Counted from the stretch's first letter, positions 8,036 to 18,321 are shown. The stretch: 40,854 nucleotides of DNA from Thiocapsa sp. (GCF_022340925.1 NZ_JAJDNA010000032.1:1-40854); one strand, 5' to 3'. The notes: a model not told the origin generated them from the letters alone. Translations and numbers: made by a program.

Positions 8036-8944
8036 TCAGGCGCCCCACCCTGGACGCAGTGCCGCCTGCCGGACCGACGTAAGGAGATCGTAGGGCAGAC
8101 AATCGAGGTCGAATACCCGGCCGTCCAGGCGGCGTACAGGCCAAACACCGATCCGGGCGTTGGTCAGAAACAGCCCGGTGGCGCGATCCATCTCCAAGGC
8201 CCTGACCGGTCGCTCGACGCAGGCCATCCCCAGGCGCGCAGCGTGCTCCAGCACGACCGCCCGCACTGTGCCGGCAATGCCGCTCTGGTTGACAGGCGGG
8301 GTCACGAGCTCGGTGCCATCCCAAACGAACAGGTTGGTCATGGTCCCTCCTACGATGGAGCCACCCGGTTCGCGCATCAGTCCTTCGGCGATCCGCGGAT
8401 CGCTCCACTCAGCCCGCGCCAGGACGGCATCCAGACGGTTGAGATGTTTGATTCCGGCGAGATATGGATTCACTGACGCAGGGGTCTCACAGTACCGAGC
8501 GGAGATACCCGAGATCGCCGATACATCGTCGCCCTCGGTCAAGGCGTATGACATGAGGATCCTGCGGGGTTGCGGCGGGGCTGGCGGACGGTAGCCGCGT
8601 CCCCCGACCCCGCGGGTGATGATCAGCTTCAGAAGTCCGTCATCAAGACCTGCGATGGACCGGGTGGCCTCATCGCGGAGGGTCGCCGCAGACGGCAGCG
8701 GAAGGCCCAGTCGATCGGCGCCACGCCCTAACCGCTCGAGATGTTGCTCCCACAGACAGGGCATGCCATGACGGATGCGGATCGTCTCGAAGAGGCCGTC
8801 CCCGTAGCCCAGCCCGCGATCCTCGACCGGGAACGACCGCTGCGGGTGACCATCCACCAGGATCCGAACGGCGTCACCGCTCGCAGACCGCGCGGCTCCT
8901 CCCCGGTCGGGCGTCGGAGACGATGACGACCGATGCTCGGCCAA
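8036..8944 (-). CDS. pabC: aminodeoxychorismate lyase (4-amino-4-deoxychorismate lyase)
   Basis: A PLP fold-type IV enzyme that makes p-aminobenzoate for folate from aminodeoxychorismate. Family strings are DRGLGYGDGLFETIR near the start, the PLP lysine in GIKHLNRLDAVLAR, and EPGGSIVGGTMTNLF. The start is uncertain. A TTG at 8944 with GAGGCGG upstream gives 302 residues but adds a Ser/Arg-rich tail not seen in the family. A GTG at 8857 gives 273 residues, close to the 269 of E. coli, but removes about three residues of the first strand and has no clear ribosome-binding site. It follows fabF, as in E. coli. Confidence 0.88.
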   Translation of the reverse strand: MAEHRSSSSPTPDRGGAARSASGDAVRILVDGHPQRSFPVEDRGLGYGDGLFETIRIRHGMPCLWEQHLERLGRGADRLGLPLPSAATLRDEATRSIAGLDDGLLKLIITRGVGGRGYRPPAPPQPRRILMSYALTEGDDVSAISGISARYCETPASVNPYLAGIKHLNRLDAVLARAEWSDPRIAEGLMREPGGSIVGGTMTNLFVWDGTELVTPPVNQSGIAGTVRAVVLEHAARLGMACVERPVRALEMDRATGLFLTNARIGVWPVRRLDGRVFDLDCLPYDLLTSVRQAALRPGWGA

Positions 8945-8961
8945 CTCGTGCCGCCTCGATC

Positions 8962-10200
8962 CTACAGCCGTCGAAAAACCAGTGTCCCGTTGGTCCCGCC
9001 GAACCCGAACGAGTTGGTGAGCGCGATATCGATATGCATCTCGCGCGCGGTGTTGGGCACATAGTCCAGATCGCAATGCGGATCAGGCGTCTCGTAGTTG
9101 ATGGTCGGCGGCGCGGTTTGATCCCGGATGGCGAGGATGGAGAAGATCGCCTCAGCACCGCCGGCCGCACCCAGCATATGCCCGGTCATGGACTTGGTCG
9201 AGCTGACGGGCACCTTGTAGGCGCGCTCACCAAAGGCGCGCTTGATCGCGAGGGTCTCGGCGATGTCCCCCGCCGGCGTCGACGTGCCGTGCGCGTTGAT
9301 GTAATCCACCTGCTCCGAGTTGAACCCAGCGTCGGCCAAGGCCAGAAGCATACAGTCACAAGCCCCCTCGCCGTTCTCCGAGGGAGCCGTCATGTGATAG
9401 GCATCGGAGTTCATGCCAACCCCGGCCAACTCGGCATAGATCGGCGCGCCTCGGGCCCTAGCGCGCTCATACTCTTCCAGGACGACGACCCCTGCGCCGT
9501 CACTGAGCACAAAGCCATCGCGATCGCGGTCGAAGGGCCTGCTCGCGGCCTCGGGCTCGTCATTGCGGGTCGAGAGCGCGCGTGCAGCGGCGAACCCACC
9601 GAGACCGACCGGCGAGGTCGCCATCTCGGCTCCACCGGCGATCATGACATCGACATACCCATGTCGGATCATGATCGCGGCCTCGCCGATATTGTGGGTT
9701 GCCGTGCTGCAGGCCGAGACGATGGAGTAATTCGGGCCCTTTATCCCAAACTTGATGGAGAGGTTGCCGGCGACCATGTTGATGATGTTGGCGGGCACGA
9801 AGAAGGGCGAGATGCGTCTTGGCCCCTTGGATCGGTAGGCTTCATAGTTGTTTTCGATGCCGGTGATTCCGCCGATGCCCGAGCCGATTGCCACCCCCAT
9901 ACGCCGGCGGTTGGAATCGTCGATCTCGAGGCCCGCATCGGCGATTGCCTGACAGCCCGCCGCCATCCCATAGTGGATGAATTTGTCCATCTTCTTGGCC
10001 TCTTTCTCGGCGATGTAGTCGCCGATCTCGAAGCCGTAGATGGGGCCGCCAAAGCGGGTGCTGAACGGCTCAATGTCGAAATGGGTGATGGGCTTGATCC
10101 CACTCTTTCCGGCGAGGATGTTGTCCCACGCGGACTTGACGTCAAGACCGACCGGCGCGACGAGGCCCAAACCGGTGACCACTACCCTTCTGCCTGCCAT
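8962..10200 (-). CDS. fabF: beta-ketoacyl-ACP synthase II
   Basis: A 412-residue condensing enzyme that elongates acyl-ACP with malonyl-ACP. The Cys-His-His triad is complete: C164 (SACSTATHN), H304 (NAHGTSTP) and H341 ([15 protein letters not shown], with K336). The length matches KAS II. AAAGGGG lies in front of the ATG. It follows acpP by 110 bp in the usual order fabD-fabG-acpP-fabF. Confidence 0.97.
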   Translation of the reverse strand: MAGRRVVVTGLGLVAPVGLDVKSAWDNILAGKSGIKPITHFDIEPFSTRFGGPIYGFEIGDYIAEKEAKKMDKFIHYGMAAGCQAIADAGLEIDDSNRRRMGVAIGSGIGGITGIENNYEAYRSKGPRRISPFFVPANIINMVAGNLSIKFGIKGPNYSIVSACSTATHNIGEAAIMIRHGYVDVMIAGGAEMATSPVGLGGFAAARALSTRNDEPEAASRPFDRDRDGFVLSDGAGVVVLEEYERARARGAPIYAELAGVGMNSDAYHMTAPSENGEGACDCMLLALADAGFNSEQVDYINAHGTSTPAGDIAETLAIKRAFGERAYKVPVSSTKSMTGHMLGAAGGAEAIFSILAIRDQTAPPTINYETPDPHCDLDYVPNTAREMHIDIALTNSFGFGGTNGTLVFRRL

Positions 10201-10310
10201 TGCCTACCCCTTTCGTTCAGAACCCGACGTTCGACATAGGCCGTCGCGCCGGCATTCCATCACGGCCGACGGCACTCGCGCCTCGGGGCGCCCAGTCCCG
10301 GGCACCGACG

Positions 10311-10547
10311 TCAGGCCTGATGCTGGTTGATGTAATTGATGGCCTGCTGGACCGTCGTGATCTTCTCGGCGTCCTCATCCGGGATCTCGGTCTCGAACTC
10401 CTCTTCGAGCGCCATGACCAGTTCGACCGTATCCAGGGAGTCCGCGCCCAGATCGTCGACGAAGGAGGCCTCCGCGGTGACCTCCTCTTCTTTCACGCCA
10501 AGCTGCTCAACAACAATCTTGCGAACTCGATCTTCAACGCTGCTCAT
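10311..10547 (-). CDS. acpP: acyl carrier protein
   Basis: A 78-residue acidic four-helix carrier. Ser37 in [12 protein letters not shown] is the 4'-phosphopantetheine site. It carries the growing fatty acid between the Fab enzymes encoded on both sides. A strong GGAGGA site precedes the ATG. The 156-bp gap upstream is unusually AT-rich for this genome and probably holds a dedicated promoter, in keeping with the very high level of ACP needed by cells. Confidence 0.98.
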   Translation of the reverse strand: MSSVEDRVRKIVVEQLGVKEEEVTAEASFVDDLGADSLDTVELVMALEEEFETEIPDEDAEKITTVQQAINYINQHQA

Positions 10548-10599
10548 AGGTCTGATTCCTCCGGATGAGTCTTGGGCGGCCCTGGCAGGACCAGGCGGT

Positions 10600-10605
10600 A
10601 TTTTA
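10600..10605 (-). promoter_or_regulatory. acpP: candidate acpP promoter (-10 box)
   Basis: On the minus strand TAAAAT (one mismatch to TATAAT) lies about 50 bp before the acpP ATG, giving a leader of about 45 nt that contains the GGAGGA site. The surrounding stretch, about 10595-10690, is strongly AT-rich compared with its neighbours. No good -35 hexamer is seen at 16-18 bp, so the box alone is the evidence. Confidence 0.35.
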
Positions 10606-10703
10606 GTGACAATCGATGGCCGATAAAAGCCGCGACAATCACCACAAAATAAGATCTAAGAAATTGATTTACCGTGTTTTAATCGTCTTCTTTCCGACCA
10701 GAG

Positions 10704-11444
10704 TCACGCCATGTGCATTCCGCCATTGACATGCAGCGTCTCCCCGGTGATGTAGGCACCTTCGGGAGACGCCAAAAAGACAACAGCGCCGGCGATCTCT
10801 TCAGGCTGTCCCAGGCGACCGAGTGGAATGGCTCCGATCAGCGCCTCGCGCTGCGCATCGGGCAGGGCGCGCGTCATATCCGTGTCGATGAAGCCTGGCG
10901 CAACACAGTTGACTGTGATGGAGCGCGATCCGACCTCCCGGGCCAACGCCTTGGTGAAGCCCATCATCCCGGCCTTGGCCGCCGCATAGTTGGTCTGGCC
11001 GGCATTGCCCATGACGCCCACGACCGAGGCAATGTTGATGATGCGGCCCTTGCGCGCCTTCGTCATGGGGCGTAGACAAGCCCGGGAGACCCGGAACAAA
11101 GAGCTGAGGTTGGTTTCGATCACCGTCTGCCACTCCTCATCCTTCATCCGCATGAGAAGGTTGTCCCGCGTGATCCCGGCATTGTTAACCAGGATGCTGG
11201 GCGCTCCAAGACGCTTGGTGACCTCTTCGAGGGCGGCGTCCACCGATCCCTGATCGGAGACATCGAGGACCAGTCCGATCCCCTCGTGACCCGCATCCGC
11301 CAACGCCTGCTCAATGGATTGAGCACCGGCCGGCGTCGTCGCGGTACCCGCGACGGTGGCCCCCTGGTCGGCCAACGCCATCGCAATCGATCGGCCAATA
11401 CCTCGCGATGCACCCGTTACGAGCGCGATTTCACCTCTGAGCAT
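10704..11444 (-). CDS. fabG: 3-oxoacyl-ACP reductase
   Basis: A 246-residue short-chain dehydrogenase that reduces beta-ketoacyl-ACP with NADPH. The cofactor motif GASRGIG is at residues 11-17, NNAG at 87-90, and the catalytic triad is S140, Y153 and K157 (NYAAAKAG). GGAGG lies before the ATG. Its start overlaps the end of fabD by 14 bp, so the two are translationally coupled. Confidence 0.97.
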   Translation of the reverse strand: MLRGEIALVTGASRGIGRSIAMALADQGATVAGTATTPAGAQSIEQALADAGHEGIGLVLDVSDQGSVDAALEEVTKRLGAPSILVNNAGITRDNLLMRMKDEEWQTVIETNLSSLFRVSRACLRPMTKARKGRIINIASVVGVMGNAGQTNYAAAKAGMMGFTKALAREVGSRSITVNCVAPGFIDTDMTRALPDAQREALIGAIPLGRLGQPEEIAGAVVFLASPEGAYITGETLHVNGGMHMA

Positions 11445-12381
11445 GGGCTGTTGCCTCCAGTGCCGCCTCCAGCGACCGCGGATCGAAGACCGGCAGCGTC
11501 GTGAGACTATCGTCGATGCGTTTGTTCAACCCGGTGAGCACCTTGCCTGGACCACACTCGATCGCGGTGCGGACACCCTCGCCCACCACCGCCTGAATGG
11601 TCTCGACCCAACGAACCGGTCTGTAGAGTTGTCGTATCAGCAGCTCGCGCAGGGTGTCGGGATCAGCGGCCCGGACTACGCTCACGTTGTGCAGAACGGG
11701 GACCTCGGGAAGCCTGATCTCGATAGCCGCCAGGCGCTCGGCCAAGCGCTCGGCAGCCGGACGCATCAGGGCACAATGCGACGGCACGCTCACCGGCAAT
11801 GCGATGGCTCGCTTGGCACCGGCTGCCTTTGCCGCGTCCAATGCACGAGCGACTGCCGCAGAGCCCCCCGCAATCACCACCTGGCCGGGTGCGTTGAAAT
11901 TCGCCGCCTCGAGAACCGCGTCCTCGGCTTGCTCGCGGCAAAGGGCGATCATCTCCTGGTCGCTCAGACCCAGCACGGCCGCCATCGCCCCCTCCCCGGC
12001 CGGCACAGCCTCTTGCATGAAGCGGGCGCGCTCGGCGGCCAGAAGCACCCCGTCGGCAAAGTCCATGGACCCAGCGGCAACCAATGCCGAGTACTCGCCC
12101 AAGCTGTGGCCGGCCATCACGACCGGCTTCACCCCGCCGACCGCCTGCCAGACGCGCCAGACTGCCACGCCGGCGGCCAGCATGGCGGGCTGGGTGTTCC
12201 GGGTGAGGTCGAGATCCGCCTTGGGCCCTTCGCTCGCCAAGCGCCAAAGGTCCACCCCCAAGGCATCCGACGCCTCCTGAAAGGTGGCCCGGACATCCGG
12301 GTGGACCTCGGCGAGCGCATGGAGCATCCCGACCGACTGCGAGCCCTGGCCCGGGAAGAAAGCGGCGATCATCTGTGGCAT
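11431..12381 (-). CDS. fabD: malonyl-CoA:ACP transacylase
   Basis: A 316-residue acyltransferase that loads malonate onto ACP. The N-terminal string FFPGQGSQ, the nucleophile S93 in GHSLGE, and the catalytic H202 in VPSHCALM are all present. The start at 12381 (MPQMIAAFF) gives the family length and begins 16 bp after the fabH stop; a second ATG at 12372 is an alternative, and neither has a strong ribosome-binding site. The 3' end overlaps fabG. Confidence 0.96.
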   Translation of the reverse strand: MPQMIAAFFPGQGSQSVGMLHALAEVHPDVRATFQEASDALGVDLWRLASEGPKADLDLTRNTQPAMLAAGVAVWRVWQAVGGVKPVVMAGHSLGEYSALVAAGSMDFADGVLLAAERARFMQEAVPAGEGAMAAVLGLSDQEMIALCREQAEDAVLEAANFNAPGQVVIAGGSAAVARALDAAKAAGAKRAIALPVSVPSHCALMRPAAERLAERLAAIEIRLPEVPVLHNVSVVRAADPDTLRELLIRQLYRPVRWVETIQAVVGEGVRTAIECGPGKVLTGLNKRIDDSLTTLPVFDPRSLEAALEATAHAQR

Positions 12382-12397
12382 GTCGATCAGTGGCTGC

Positions 12398-13354
12398 TCA
12401 ATAACGCATGAGGACGGAGCCCCAGGTGAAGCCGCCCCCGAACGCCTCCATGAGCAGCAGCTCGCCGCGGCGGATGCGTCCATCGCGGACTGCCTGGTCG
12501 AGCGCGAGGGGAATCGAGGCAGCCGAGGTATTGCCATGATCCGCAACCGTCACCACCACACGCTCCATCGGAAGGTCTAGCTTACGGGCAGTGGCCTGAA
12601 TGATGCGGATGTTGGCCTGATGCGGGATCAACCAATCGATGTCCGATTTGGCCAGTCCGTTGGCCTCCAGGGTCTCGTCGACAATCCTGCCGAGGGTGGT
12701 CACTGCGACCCGAAAGACCTCGTTGCCCTTCATCTCCATGAAGCACGCCTCGGGATGCCCGTTGCCGATCCCGCCGGGAATCTGGAGCAGGTCCTTATAG
12801 GCACCATCCGCGTGCAGATGACTCGAGATGATACCCGGCTGATCAGCGGCCCCGAGGACCACCGCACCCGCTCCATCGCCGAACAGGACGCAGGTGCCCC
12901 GGTCTTTCCAATTGAGGACGCGCGAGAGGGTCTCGGCGCCGACCACCAGCGCTCGCTTGGCCGACCCGGTCCGGATGAACTTATCCGCGACACCGATGGC
13001 GTAGACGAAACCGGTGCAGACTGCTTGAAGGTCGAAGGCAGCGCAGCCGCGCACGCCAAGCCGCTGCTGAAGGAGACAGGCAGTGCTCGGAAAAAACTGA
13101 TCGGGCGTCGTGGTGGCAACCAGGATCAGGTCGAGATCGGAAGGTTGGACATCCGCAGCCTGCAACGCCTTGCGGGCTGCCGCCTCGGCCAGATCGCAGC
13201 AGGTTTCATCATCCGAGACCAGATGGCGTTTCTCGATGCCTGTCCGCTCCTGGATCCAGGCTGCCGTCGTGTCGACGATCGCCTCCAGATCGGCATTCGT
13301 CACCGTCCGGGACGGTAGATGACTCCCGGTCCCAAGGATTCGCGAGTAGCTCAT
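12398..13354 (-). CDS. fabH: beta-ketoacyl-ACP synthase III
   Basis: A 318-residue initiating condensing enzyme that joins acetyl-CoA and malonyl-ACP. The Cys-His-Asn triad is C113 (DLQAVCTGF), H245 (IPHQANIRI) and N275 (ADHGNTSAAS). The ATG overlaps the plsX stop by one base (TGATG), indicating coupled translation with plsX. Confidence 0.97.
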   Translation of the reverse strand: MSYSRILGTGSHLPSRTVTNADLEAIVDTTAAWIQERTGIEKRHLVSDDETCCDLAEAAARKALQAADVQPSDLDLILVATTTPDQFFPSTACLLQQRLGVRGCAAFDLQAVCTGFVYAIGVADKFIRTGSAKRALVVGAETLSRVLNWKDRGTCVLFGDGAGAVVLGAADQPGIISSHLHADGAYKDLLQIPGGIGNGHPEACFMEMKGNEVFRVAVTTLGRIVDETLEANGLAKSDIDWLIPHQANIRIIQATARKLDLPMERVVVTVADHGNTSAASIPLALDQAVRDGRIRRGELLLMEAFGGGFTWGSVLMRY

Positions 13355-14385
13355 CAGGCGGTCGCCTTATATTGTTCGCCGCCAAGATGCCGGCCGACCT
13401 GATCGCCGATCCGCTTGGGGATGTTCGCTTGAATCTCTTTCCGGGCAATGCGGATCGCATTCTCGAAAGCGATCTCGTCAGCACCGCCGTGGCTCTTGAT
13501 CACGATGCCGCGCAGTCCCAGGAGACTCGCGCCGTTGTAGCGGCGGGGATCGATGGTGCGGCGAAATTCATTCAGTACGGGCATCGCGGCGAGGCCGGCA
13601 AGGCGGCTGAGCCAGCTCCGCCTGAACTGGCTGCTCAGTGAATGGCGGATGAACTTGGCGACGCCTTCACTGCATTTGAGCGCGACATTGCCCACGAAGC
13701 CATCCGCGACGACGACGTCGATGTCGTCGAGAAAAATCCCGTCACCTTCGACATAGCCGACATAGTTGAGGTCGCCGCCTGCGAGCAGGTCGTGTGCCTG
13801 TTTCACCTGCTCGTTCCCCTTGATCTCCTCCTGCCCGATATTCAGCAGGGCGACGCGCGGCGCAGGCATCCCTTCCACAGCGGTCACCAGCTCACTGCCC
13901 ATGACCGCGAACTGAAACAGATGCTCTGCCGTGCAATCCACATTCGCGCCAAGATCGAGCATGTGTGTACGGCCATGGAGCGAGGGCACGGCCGTGATGA
14001 TCGCAGGACGATCGACGCTCGGGAGCATCTTGAGGACGAACCGCGCCGTCGCCATCAGGGCACCTGTGTTGCCTGCGCTCACGCAGGCATCCGCCGCGCC
14101 GCTGCGGACAAGATCGATCGCCACGCGCATCGAGGAGTCCTTCTTCCCTCGCAGCGCTTTGGAAGGTGATTCGTCCATCCCGACCTCTTGTGTCGCCGGG
14201 TGGATCCTCAGCCGGTCGTGACCGGCGGCTTTCCCGAGATGCGCCGCGATCCGAGCCTCGTTGCCAACCAGTATCAGATCGACCTGCTCCTCTCGCGCGA
14301 GGTACCGCAGTGCCGCTGCTACCACGACGCCCGGCCCATGGTCACCGCCCATGGCATCGAGTGCGATGGTCGAGACACGTCCCAT
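13354..14385 (-). CDS. plsX: phosphate acyltransferase PlsX
   Basis: A 343-residue enzyme that turns acyl-ACP into acyl-phosphate, the donor for PlsY in phospholipid synthesis. The start region [11 protein letters not shown] and the strings [10 protein letters not shown] and [10 protein letters not shown] are family signatures. The ATG at 14385 places the first strand as in E. coli. A GTG at 14451 that overlaps the rpmF stop (GTGA) is in frame and would add 22 residues without family similarity; coupling through it is possible. It is followed directly by fabH. Confidence 0.95.
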   Translation of the reverse strand: MGRVSTIALDAMGGDHGPGVVVAAALRYLAREEQVDLILVGNEARIAAHLGKAAGHDRLRIHPATQEVGMDESPSKALRGKKDSSMRVAIDLVRSGAADACVSAGNTGALMATARFVLKMLPSVDRPAIITAVPSLHGRTHMLDLGANVDCTAEHLFQFAVMGSELVTAVEGMPAPRVALLNIGQEEIKGNEQVKQAHDLLAGGDLNYVGYVEGDGIFLDDIDVVVADGFVGNVALKCSEGVAKFIRHSLSSQFRRSWLSRLAGLAAMPVLNEFRRTIDPRRYNGASLLGLRGIVIKSHGGADEIAFENAIRIARKEIQANIPKRIGDQVGRHLGGEQYKATA

Positions 14386-14447
14386 CGTGAGCCCCGTCGG
14401 AAGGCGAAAGTGCGCTGGTTGCGGGATTGCGAAGCGACCCCGTGCGG

Positions 14448-14624
14448 TCACTCAGTGCGATCCAGGACCTTGCGACCCCGGTAAAAGCCGTCGGGGGTGA
14501 TGTGATGGCGGCGATGAGTCTCCCCGCTTGTGGGATCGACCGACAAGGTGGGCTTGGTGAGCGCGTCATGGGAACGGCGCATGCCACGCTTCGACGGGGT
14601 CTTTCGGTTCTGCTGTACGGCCAT
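14448..14624 (-). CDS. rpmF: 50S ribosomal protein bL32
   Basis: A 58-residue basic ribosomal protein. It starts [20 protein letters not shown], the hallmark of bL32, and has no cysteines, so it is the zinc-free form. GGAGAG precedes the ATG. It lies between yceD and plsX as in most gammaproteobacteria, coupling ribosome and lipid synthesis. A strong hairpin in the 121-bp gap upstream may affect its mRNA. Confidence 0.97.
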   Translation of the reverse strand: MAVQQNRKTPSKRGMRRSHDALTKPTLSVDPTSGETHRRHHITPDGFYRGRKVLDRTE

Positions 14625-14719
14625 CTTGCTCTCCGGATCGGGCACGTCCCCGCCTGGGCAGGGCCGCGATTGGTTTACCAAAACAAGCGACGAAGGTCGG
14701 TCAAATCCTGATCGGCCAG

Positions 14720-14738
14720 GGGCCGTCACGAACGGCCC
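14720..14738 (-). other. intergenic hairpin between yceD and rpmF
   Basis: On the transcript, GGGCCGT (14738-14732), a 5-nt loop and ACGGCCC (14726-14720) make a perfect 7-bp GC-rich stem starting 7 nt after the yceD stop. No U-tract follows, so it is more likely an RNA-processing or stability element than an intrinsic terminator. Confidence 0.4.
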
Positions 14739-14745
14739 ATTCTGC

Positions 14746-15327
14746 TCAGGCCCCAGAGGAACTCCGCAATGTGCCCAGGATGGCAAACGGCCGGTATCCC
14801 TCACTCGACTCGGCGGATTTGCCCTCCACGATCGACGCTTCGCATGGGCAGACCTCATTAGTGTGACAGCATCCCGCCGAATGACGCGGGATCTGCGGTA
14901 TCGCTAACAGCAGCTCGTCTTCGACCAGCTCCAGGGGACGGACCCGGTCATCGGCAATCAGCCAGGGATCTAGATGATCGGGCAGATCGCGCGCGTCTTC
15001 ATCCCGCCTGACGAGGGCCAGCGCGATCGCGGCATCGACCGGGATCTCAAGCTCGCCCAGGCAGCGCTGGCAGCACACTCGCAGCCCCGTCTGGACGCAG
15101 CCCGAGACGATCGACCGACCTCGTCTATCCCGGTCGAACCGCAACCGGTAGTGCGCGCCGGCCGGCGAGTCGTCCGCTGGGTCAGTCTCGATCGAAGGCG
15201 CCTCGCCAAGGCCCAAAACCGCAGCAGCCAGGCGCGGCATCTCACTCAGTGTAACCCGGCCTTCGAGCAGAAGCCCGCGACGACACGCCCGCCAAGGGTC
15301 GATTTGGTCAGTAGGGGATCCCGACAT
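14746..15327 (-). CDS. yceD: YceD/DUF177 family protein (23S rRNA accumulation protein)
   Basis: A 193-residue DUF177 protein. The region from residue 10 ([14 protein letters not shown]) aligns with the start of E. coli YceD, and CQRC (86-89) matches the conserved CQRC motif. In E. coli yceD is cotranscribed with rpmF and affects 23S rRNA; its molecular role is unclear. This protein has extra cysteines near the C-terminus (C153, C154, C160, C162) that with C86/C89 could form a metal site. The ATG lacks a Shine-Dalgarno and lies very near a predicted transcription start, so it may be read as a leaderless mRNA. Confidence 0.92.
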   Translation of the reverse strand: MSGSPTDQIDPWRACRRGLLLEGRVTLSEMPRLAAAVLGLGEAPSIETDPADDSPAGAHYRLRFDRDRRGRSIVSGCVQTGLRVCCQRCLGELEIPVDAAIALALVRRDEDARDLPDHLDPWLIADDRVRPLELVEDELLLAIPQIPRHSAGCCHTNEVCPCEASIVEGKSAESSEGYRPFAILGTLRSSSGA

Positions 15328-15336
15328 AAGCGCGAA

Positions 15337-15366
15337 AAAATAACGTAACCTGTGCTATCGCGTCAA
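15337..15366 (-). promoter_or_regulatory. candidate sigma70 promoter for yceD-rpmF-plsX-fab
   Basis: On the minus strand TTGACG (15366-15361), an 18-bp spacer and TATTTT (15342-15337) resemble a sigma70 promoter. Transcription would begin about 15330, only about 3 nt before the yceD ATG. The box lies in the 61-bp gap between oadB and yceD, the natural border between the sodium-pump genes and the fab string. Confidence 0.45.
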
Positions 15367-15388
15367 CCCGAGGCCGCGGGCCGCCCCC

Positions 15389-16522
15389 TCAGGGCCTGAC
15401 CAGCGCGAGCAAGACACCTGCCGCAACCGCGGAGCCGATGACACCGGCGACATTCGGTCCCATTGCATGCATCAGCAGGAAATTGTGATGATTCTCGGCC
15501 AATCCGACCTTGTTGACGACCCGCGCCGACATGGGTACCGCCGAAACCCCCGCCGCACCGATCAGCGGATTGACCTTCCCGCCAGTCATTCGGTGCATCA
15601 GCTTCCCCATCAAGACGCCGGCAGCGGTCCCGATGCCGAACGCAACGGCCCCGAGCACCAAGATGCCAAGCGTCTGCGGCGTCAGGAAAAGCTCGCCCGA
15701 GAGCTTGGATCCGATCGCCAGGCCAAGCAAAATGGTCACGACATTGATGATCTCGTTTTGAGCGGCCCGACTGAGGCGATCGACCACACCGCTCTCACGC
15801 AGCAGGTTTCCGAAGGTCAGCATCCCGATGAGTGGGGCCGCGGACGGCAGCAGCAGAGCGCACAGGATGAGCACGGCAAAGGGAAAGAAGAGCCGCTCCA
15901 GGCGCGAGACGGGTCGCAGCTGCTCCATCACAACCTGGCGCTCGGCCTTGTTCGTCAGGATCCGCATGATCGGTGGCTGGATGATGGGGACCAGCGCCAT
16001 GTACGAATAGGCGGCCACTGCTATCGCGCCGAGCAGATCCGGCGCCAAGCGCGACGCCAGAAAGATCGCGGTCGGGCCGTCCGCCCCGCCGATGATGGCG
16101 ACGGCGGCGGCATCCGACAGACTGAAGTCGAAGCCTGGGACGAGATTGAGCGCGAGCGCACCGATCAGGGTCGCGAAGATCCCAAACTGCGCCGCCGCTC
16201 CCAAGAGGAGTGTCGAGGGTCTGGCAATCAAGGCACCGAAGTCGGTCAAGGCCCCGACCCCAAGGAAGATGAGAAGCGGAAAGATGCCTGTCTCGACCCC
16301 GACATGATAGATCATGCCGATCATTCCGTCTGGTCCGCCCATACCGGCGACCGGGATGTTGGACAAGATCGCACCGAAACCGATGGGAAGGAGCAGCAGG
16401 GGTTCGAAGCGCTTTGCGATCGCCAGGTAGATCAGCCCCGCGCCGACCGCCAGCATGACTCCTTCCCGCCAGGTCAGATTGGCGACGCCCGTCGACTGCC
16501 AGAGCGTGAGCAAGGCCTCCAT
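15389..16522 (-). CDS. oadB: oxaloacetate decarboxylase beta subunit, Na+-translocating
   Basis: A 377-residue polytopic membrane protein of the OadB/MmdB/GcdB family. Typical strings are [20 protein letters not shown] and [12 protein letters not shown], and near the C-terminus [19 protein letters not shown]. It takes carboxybiotin from the alpha subunit, decarboxylates it and exports Na+. The ATG at 16522 lies 2 bp after the oadA stop and begins the conserved ME-LL start; a TTG at 16528 that overlaps the stop is an alternative. The substrate specificity of the complex comes from the alpha subunit. Confidence 0.95.
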   Translation of the reverse strand: MEALLTLWQSTGVANLTWREGVMLAVGAGLIYLAIAKRFEPLLLLPIGFGAILSNIPVAGMGGPDGMIGMIYHVGVETGIFPLLIFLGVGALTDFGALIARPSTLLLGAAAQFGIFATLIGALALNLVPGFDFSLSDAAAVAIIGGADGPTAIFLASRLAPDLLGAIAVAAYSYMALVPIIQPPIMRILTNKAERQVVMEQLRPVSRLERLFFPFAVLILCALLLPSAAPLIGMLTFGNLLRESGVVDRLSRAAQNEIINVVTILLGLAIGSKLSGELFLTPQTLGILVLGAVAFGIGTAAGVLMGKLMHRMTGGKVNPLIGAAGVSAVPMSARVVNKVGLAENHHNFLLMHAMGPNVAGVIGSAVAAGVLLALVRP

Positions 16523-16524
16523 GG

Positions 16525-18321
16525 TCAAGCCAACGTCAGCAGCGTCTGGCCGACTTGGAGGGTATCACCTTCCCGGACCGAGAGCGCCAGCACGGTTCCG
16601 GCGGCCGGCGAGCGGACCTCGGTTTCCATCTTCATCGCCTCAAGCACGAGGATCACCTCGCCGGAGGCAATCACCTGGCCCGGCGTGACATGGATCCGGA
16701 CCACCGTCCCGGCAAGCGGGGCAGGCACCGGGCGGCCCTCAGCGGGCACAGACGGGGCGGTCGGCGCGGGCGTGACCTCCGCGATGGCGCCCTCGGGCGA
16801 GACCGTGACCTGATAGCTGCGCCCGTCGACAGCGACACGATAGCGCTCTTCGGCAGGGCCGGCCTGCGGCGGTGTCGGTCGGGCGCGCGGCGCCGCCTCG
16901 GCGACGTTCGGCTGGCTCGGCTCTTCCCAAGGTCGCGGCTCGAAGGCGCCCGGGTTTCCGCGGTTCTCGAGGAACTTGAGACCGACCTGGGGAAACAGGG
17001 CGTAGGTCAGCACATCATCGACAAGCGCGTCGCCCAATTCCAGAGAACGTTCCTCGGCCAGCCGACGTAGCTCCGCAGTGAGCGAGTCCAATTCCGGGCT
17101 CAGCATGTCCGCGGGTCTGCAGGTGATCGGCGCCTCGCCCGCCTTCAACACCCGCAGTTGAAGCCCGGCGCTCACCGGCGCCGGTGTCGCGCCATACTCG
17201 CCTTTGAGTACACCGGCCGTCTCATTGGTGATGCTCTTGTAGCGCTCGCCCATAAGCACATTCAGGACCGCTTGGCTTCCGACAATCTGGGAGGTCGGTG
17301 TCACCAATGGAATGAATCCAAGCTCCTCGCGCACCCTCGGGATCTCGTCGAGCACCTCGTCGAGGCGATCCGTTGCCCCCTGCTCGCGCAGCTGGTTCTC
17401 CATGTTGGTCAACATGCCGCCGGGCACCTGGGCGACGAGGATGCGCGAGTCGACACCTTTGAGTGCTCCTTCGAACTTGGCGTATTTCTTCCGAACCTCG
17501 CGGAAGTAGCCCGCGATCTCTTCCAACAGGGGCAGATCCAGACCGGTCGAACGATCCGTGTCATCCAGGATGGCCACCACCGACTCGGTCGGCGAATGAC
17601 CGTAGGTCATGCTCATCGAGGAGATAGCGGTGTCGACCATGTCGATCCCTGCCTCAACGGCCTTGAGGATGCTGCTCGTGCTCATGCCGGTCGTGGCATG
17701 GCTCTGCATGGCAATCGGAATGCGGCAGGCCTCCTTCAGACGGCCTACCAATGCCTCGGCCACGTAAGGCTTGAGAAGACCGGCCATGTCCTTGATGCAG
17801 ATCGAGTGGCAGCCCATGTCTTCGAGTCGCCGACCCATGTCGATCCAATAGCCGAGGTCATGGACGGGGCTGACCGTGTAGGACATGGCGCCTTGGGCGT
17901 GCTTGCCGGTCGCCAGCGCGGCCTTGACCGCGGTTTCGAGGTTGCGCACGTCGTTCATCGCATCGAAGATACGGAAGACATCGACCCCATTGGTGGCAGC
18001 GCGCTCGACGAAGGATTCGACCAGATCATCGGCATAGTGCCGATACCCAAGCAGATTTTGACCCCGCAGCAGCATCTGCTGCGGGGTCTTGGGCATCGCC
18101 GCCTTGATCCGGCGCAGCCGTTCCCAGGGATCTTCCCCTAGATAGCGAATGCAGGCATCGAACGTAGCGCCCCCCCAACTCTCGACTGACCAGTAGCCGA
18201 CCTCATCCAGCCTGGCGGCGATCGGGAGCATGTCCTCGATGCGCAGTCGCGTCGCGAGCAGCGACTGGTGAGCGTCGCGCAAGACGACCTCGGTGATCGC
18301 AAGTCGATTGGTGTGATTCAT
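16525..18321 (-). CDS. oadA: oxaloacetate decarboxylase alpha subunit (biotin carboxyltransferase)
   Basis: A 598-residue protein. Residues 8-270 form the HMGL-like carboxyltransferase barrel with the metal Asp D16 ([12 protein letters not shown]) and the string SHATTGMS. The conserved carboxylase region comes next. A Pro/Ala-rich linker (about 470-525) leads to a biotinyl domain with K564 in LEAMKMET. It moves CO2 from oxaloacetate to biotin; OadB then releases it and pumps Na+. The ATG at 18321 gives the family start; a GTG at 18357 would add 12 residues. Pyruvate carboxylase subunit B is a related alternative, but the adjacent oadG and oadB decide for the decarboxylase. Confidence 0.95.
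   Translation of the reverse strand: MNHTNRLAITEVVLRDAHQSLLATRLRIEDMLPIAARLDEVGYWSVESWGGATFDACIRYLGEDPWERLRRIKAAMPKTPQQMLLRGQNLLGYRHYADDLVESFVERAATNGVDVFRIFDAMNDVRNLETAVKAALATGKHAQGAMSYTVSPVHDLGYWIDMGRRLEDMGCHSICIKDMAGLLKPYVAEALVGRLKEACRIPIAMQSHATTGMSTSSILKAVEAGIDMVDTAISSMSMTYGHSPTESVVAILDDTDRSTGLDLPLLEEIAGYFREVRKKYAKFEGALKGVDSRILVAQVPGGMLTNMENQLREQGATDRLDEVLDEIPRVREELGFIPLVTPTSQIVGSQAVLNVLMGERYKSITNETAGVLKGEYGATPAPVSAGLQLRVLKAGEAPITCRPADMLSPELDSLTAELRRLAEERSLELGDALVDDVLTYALFPQVGLKFLENRGNPGAFEPRPWEEPSQPNVAEAAPRARPTPPQAGPAEERYRVAVDGRSYQVTVSPEGAIAEVTPAPTAPSVPAEGRPVPAPLAGTVVRIHVTPGQVIASGEVILVLEAMKMETEVRSPAAGTVLALSVREGDTLQVGQTLLTLA

Noticed and set aside
16525..18321. oadA as pyruvate carboxylase subunit B
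   Set aside because: The adjacent small oadG and polytopic oadB genes make the decarboxylase sodium pump the better reading.
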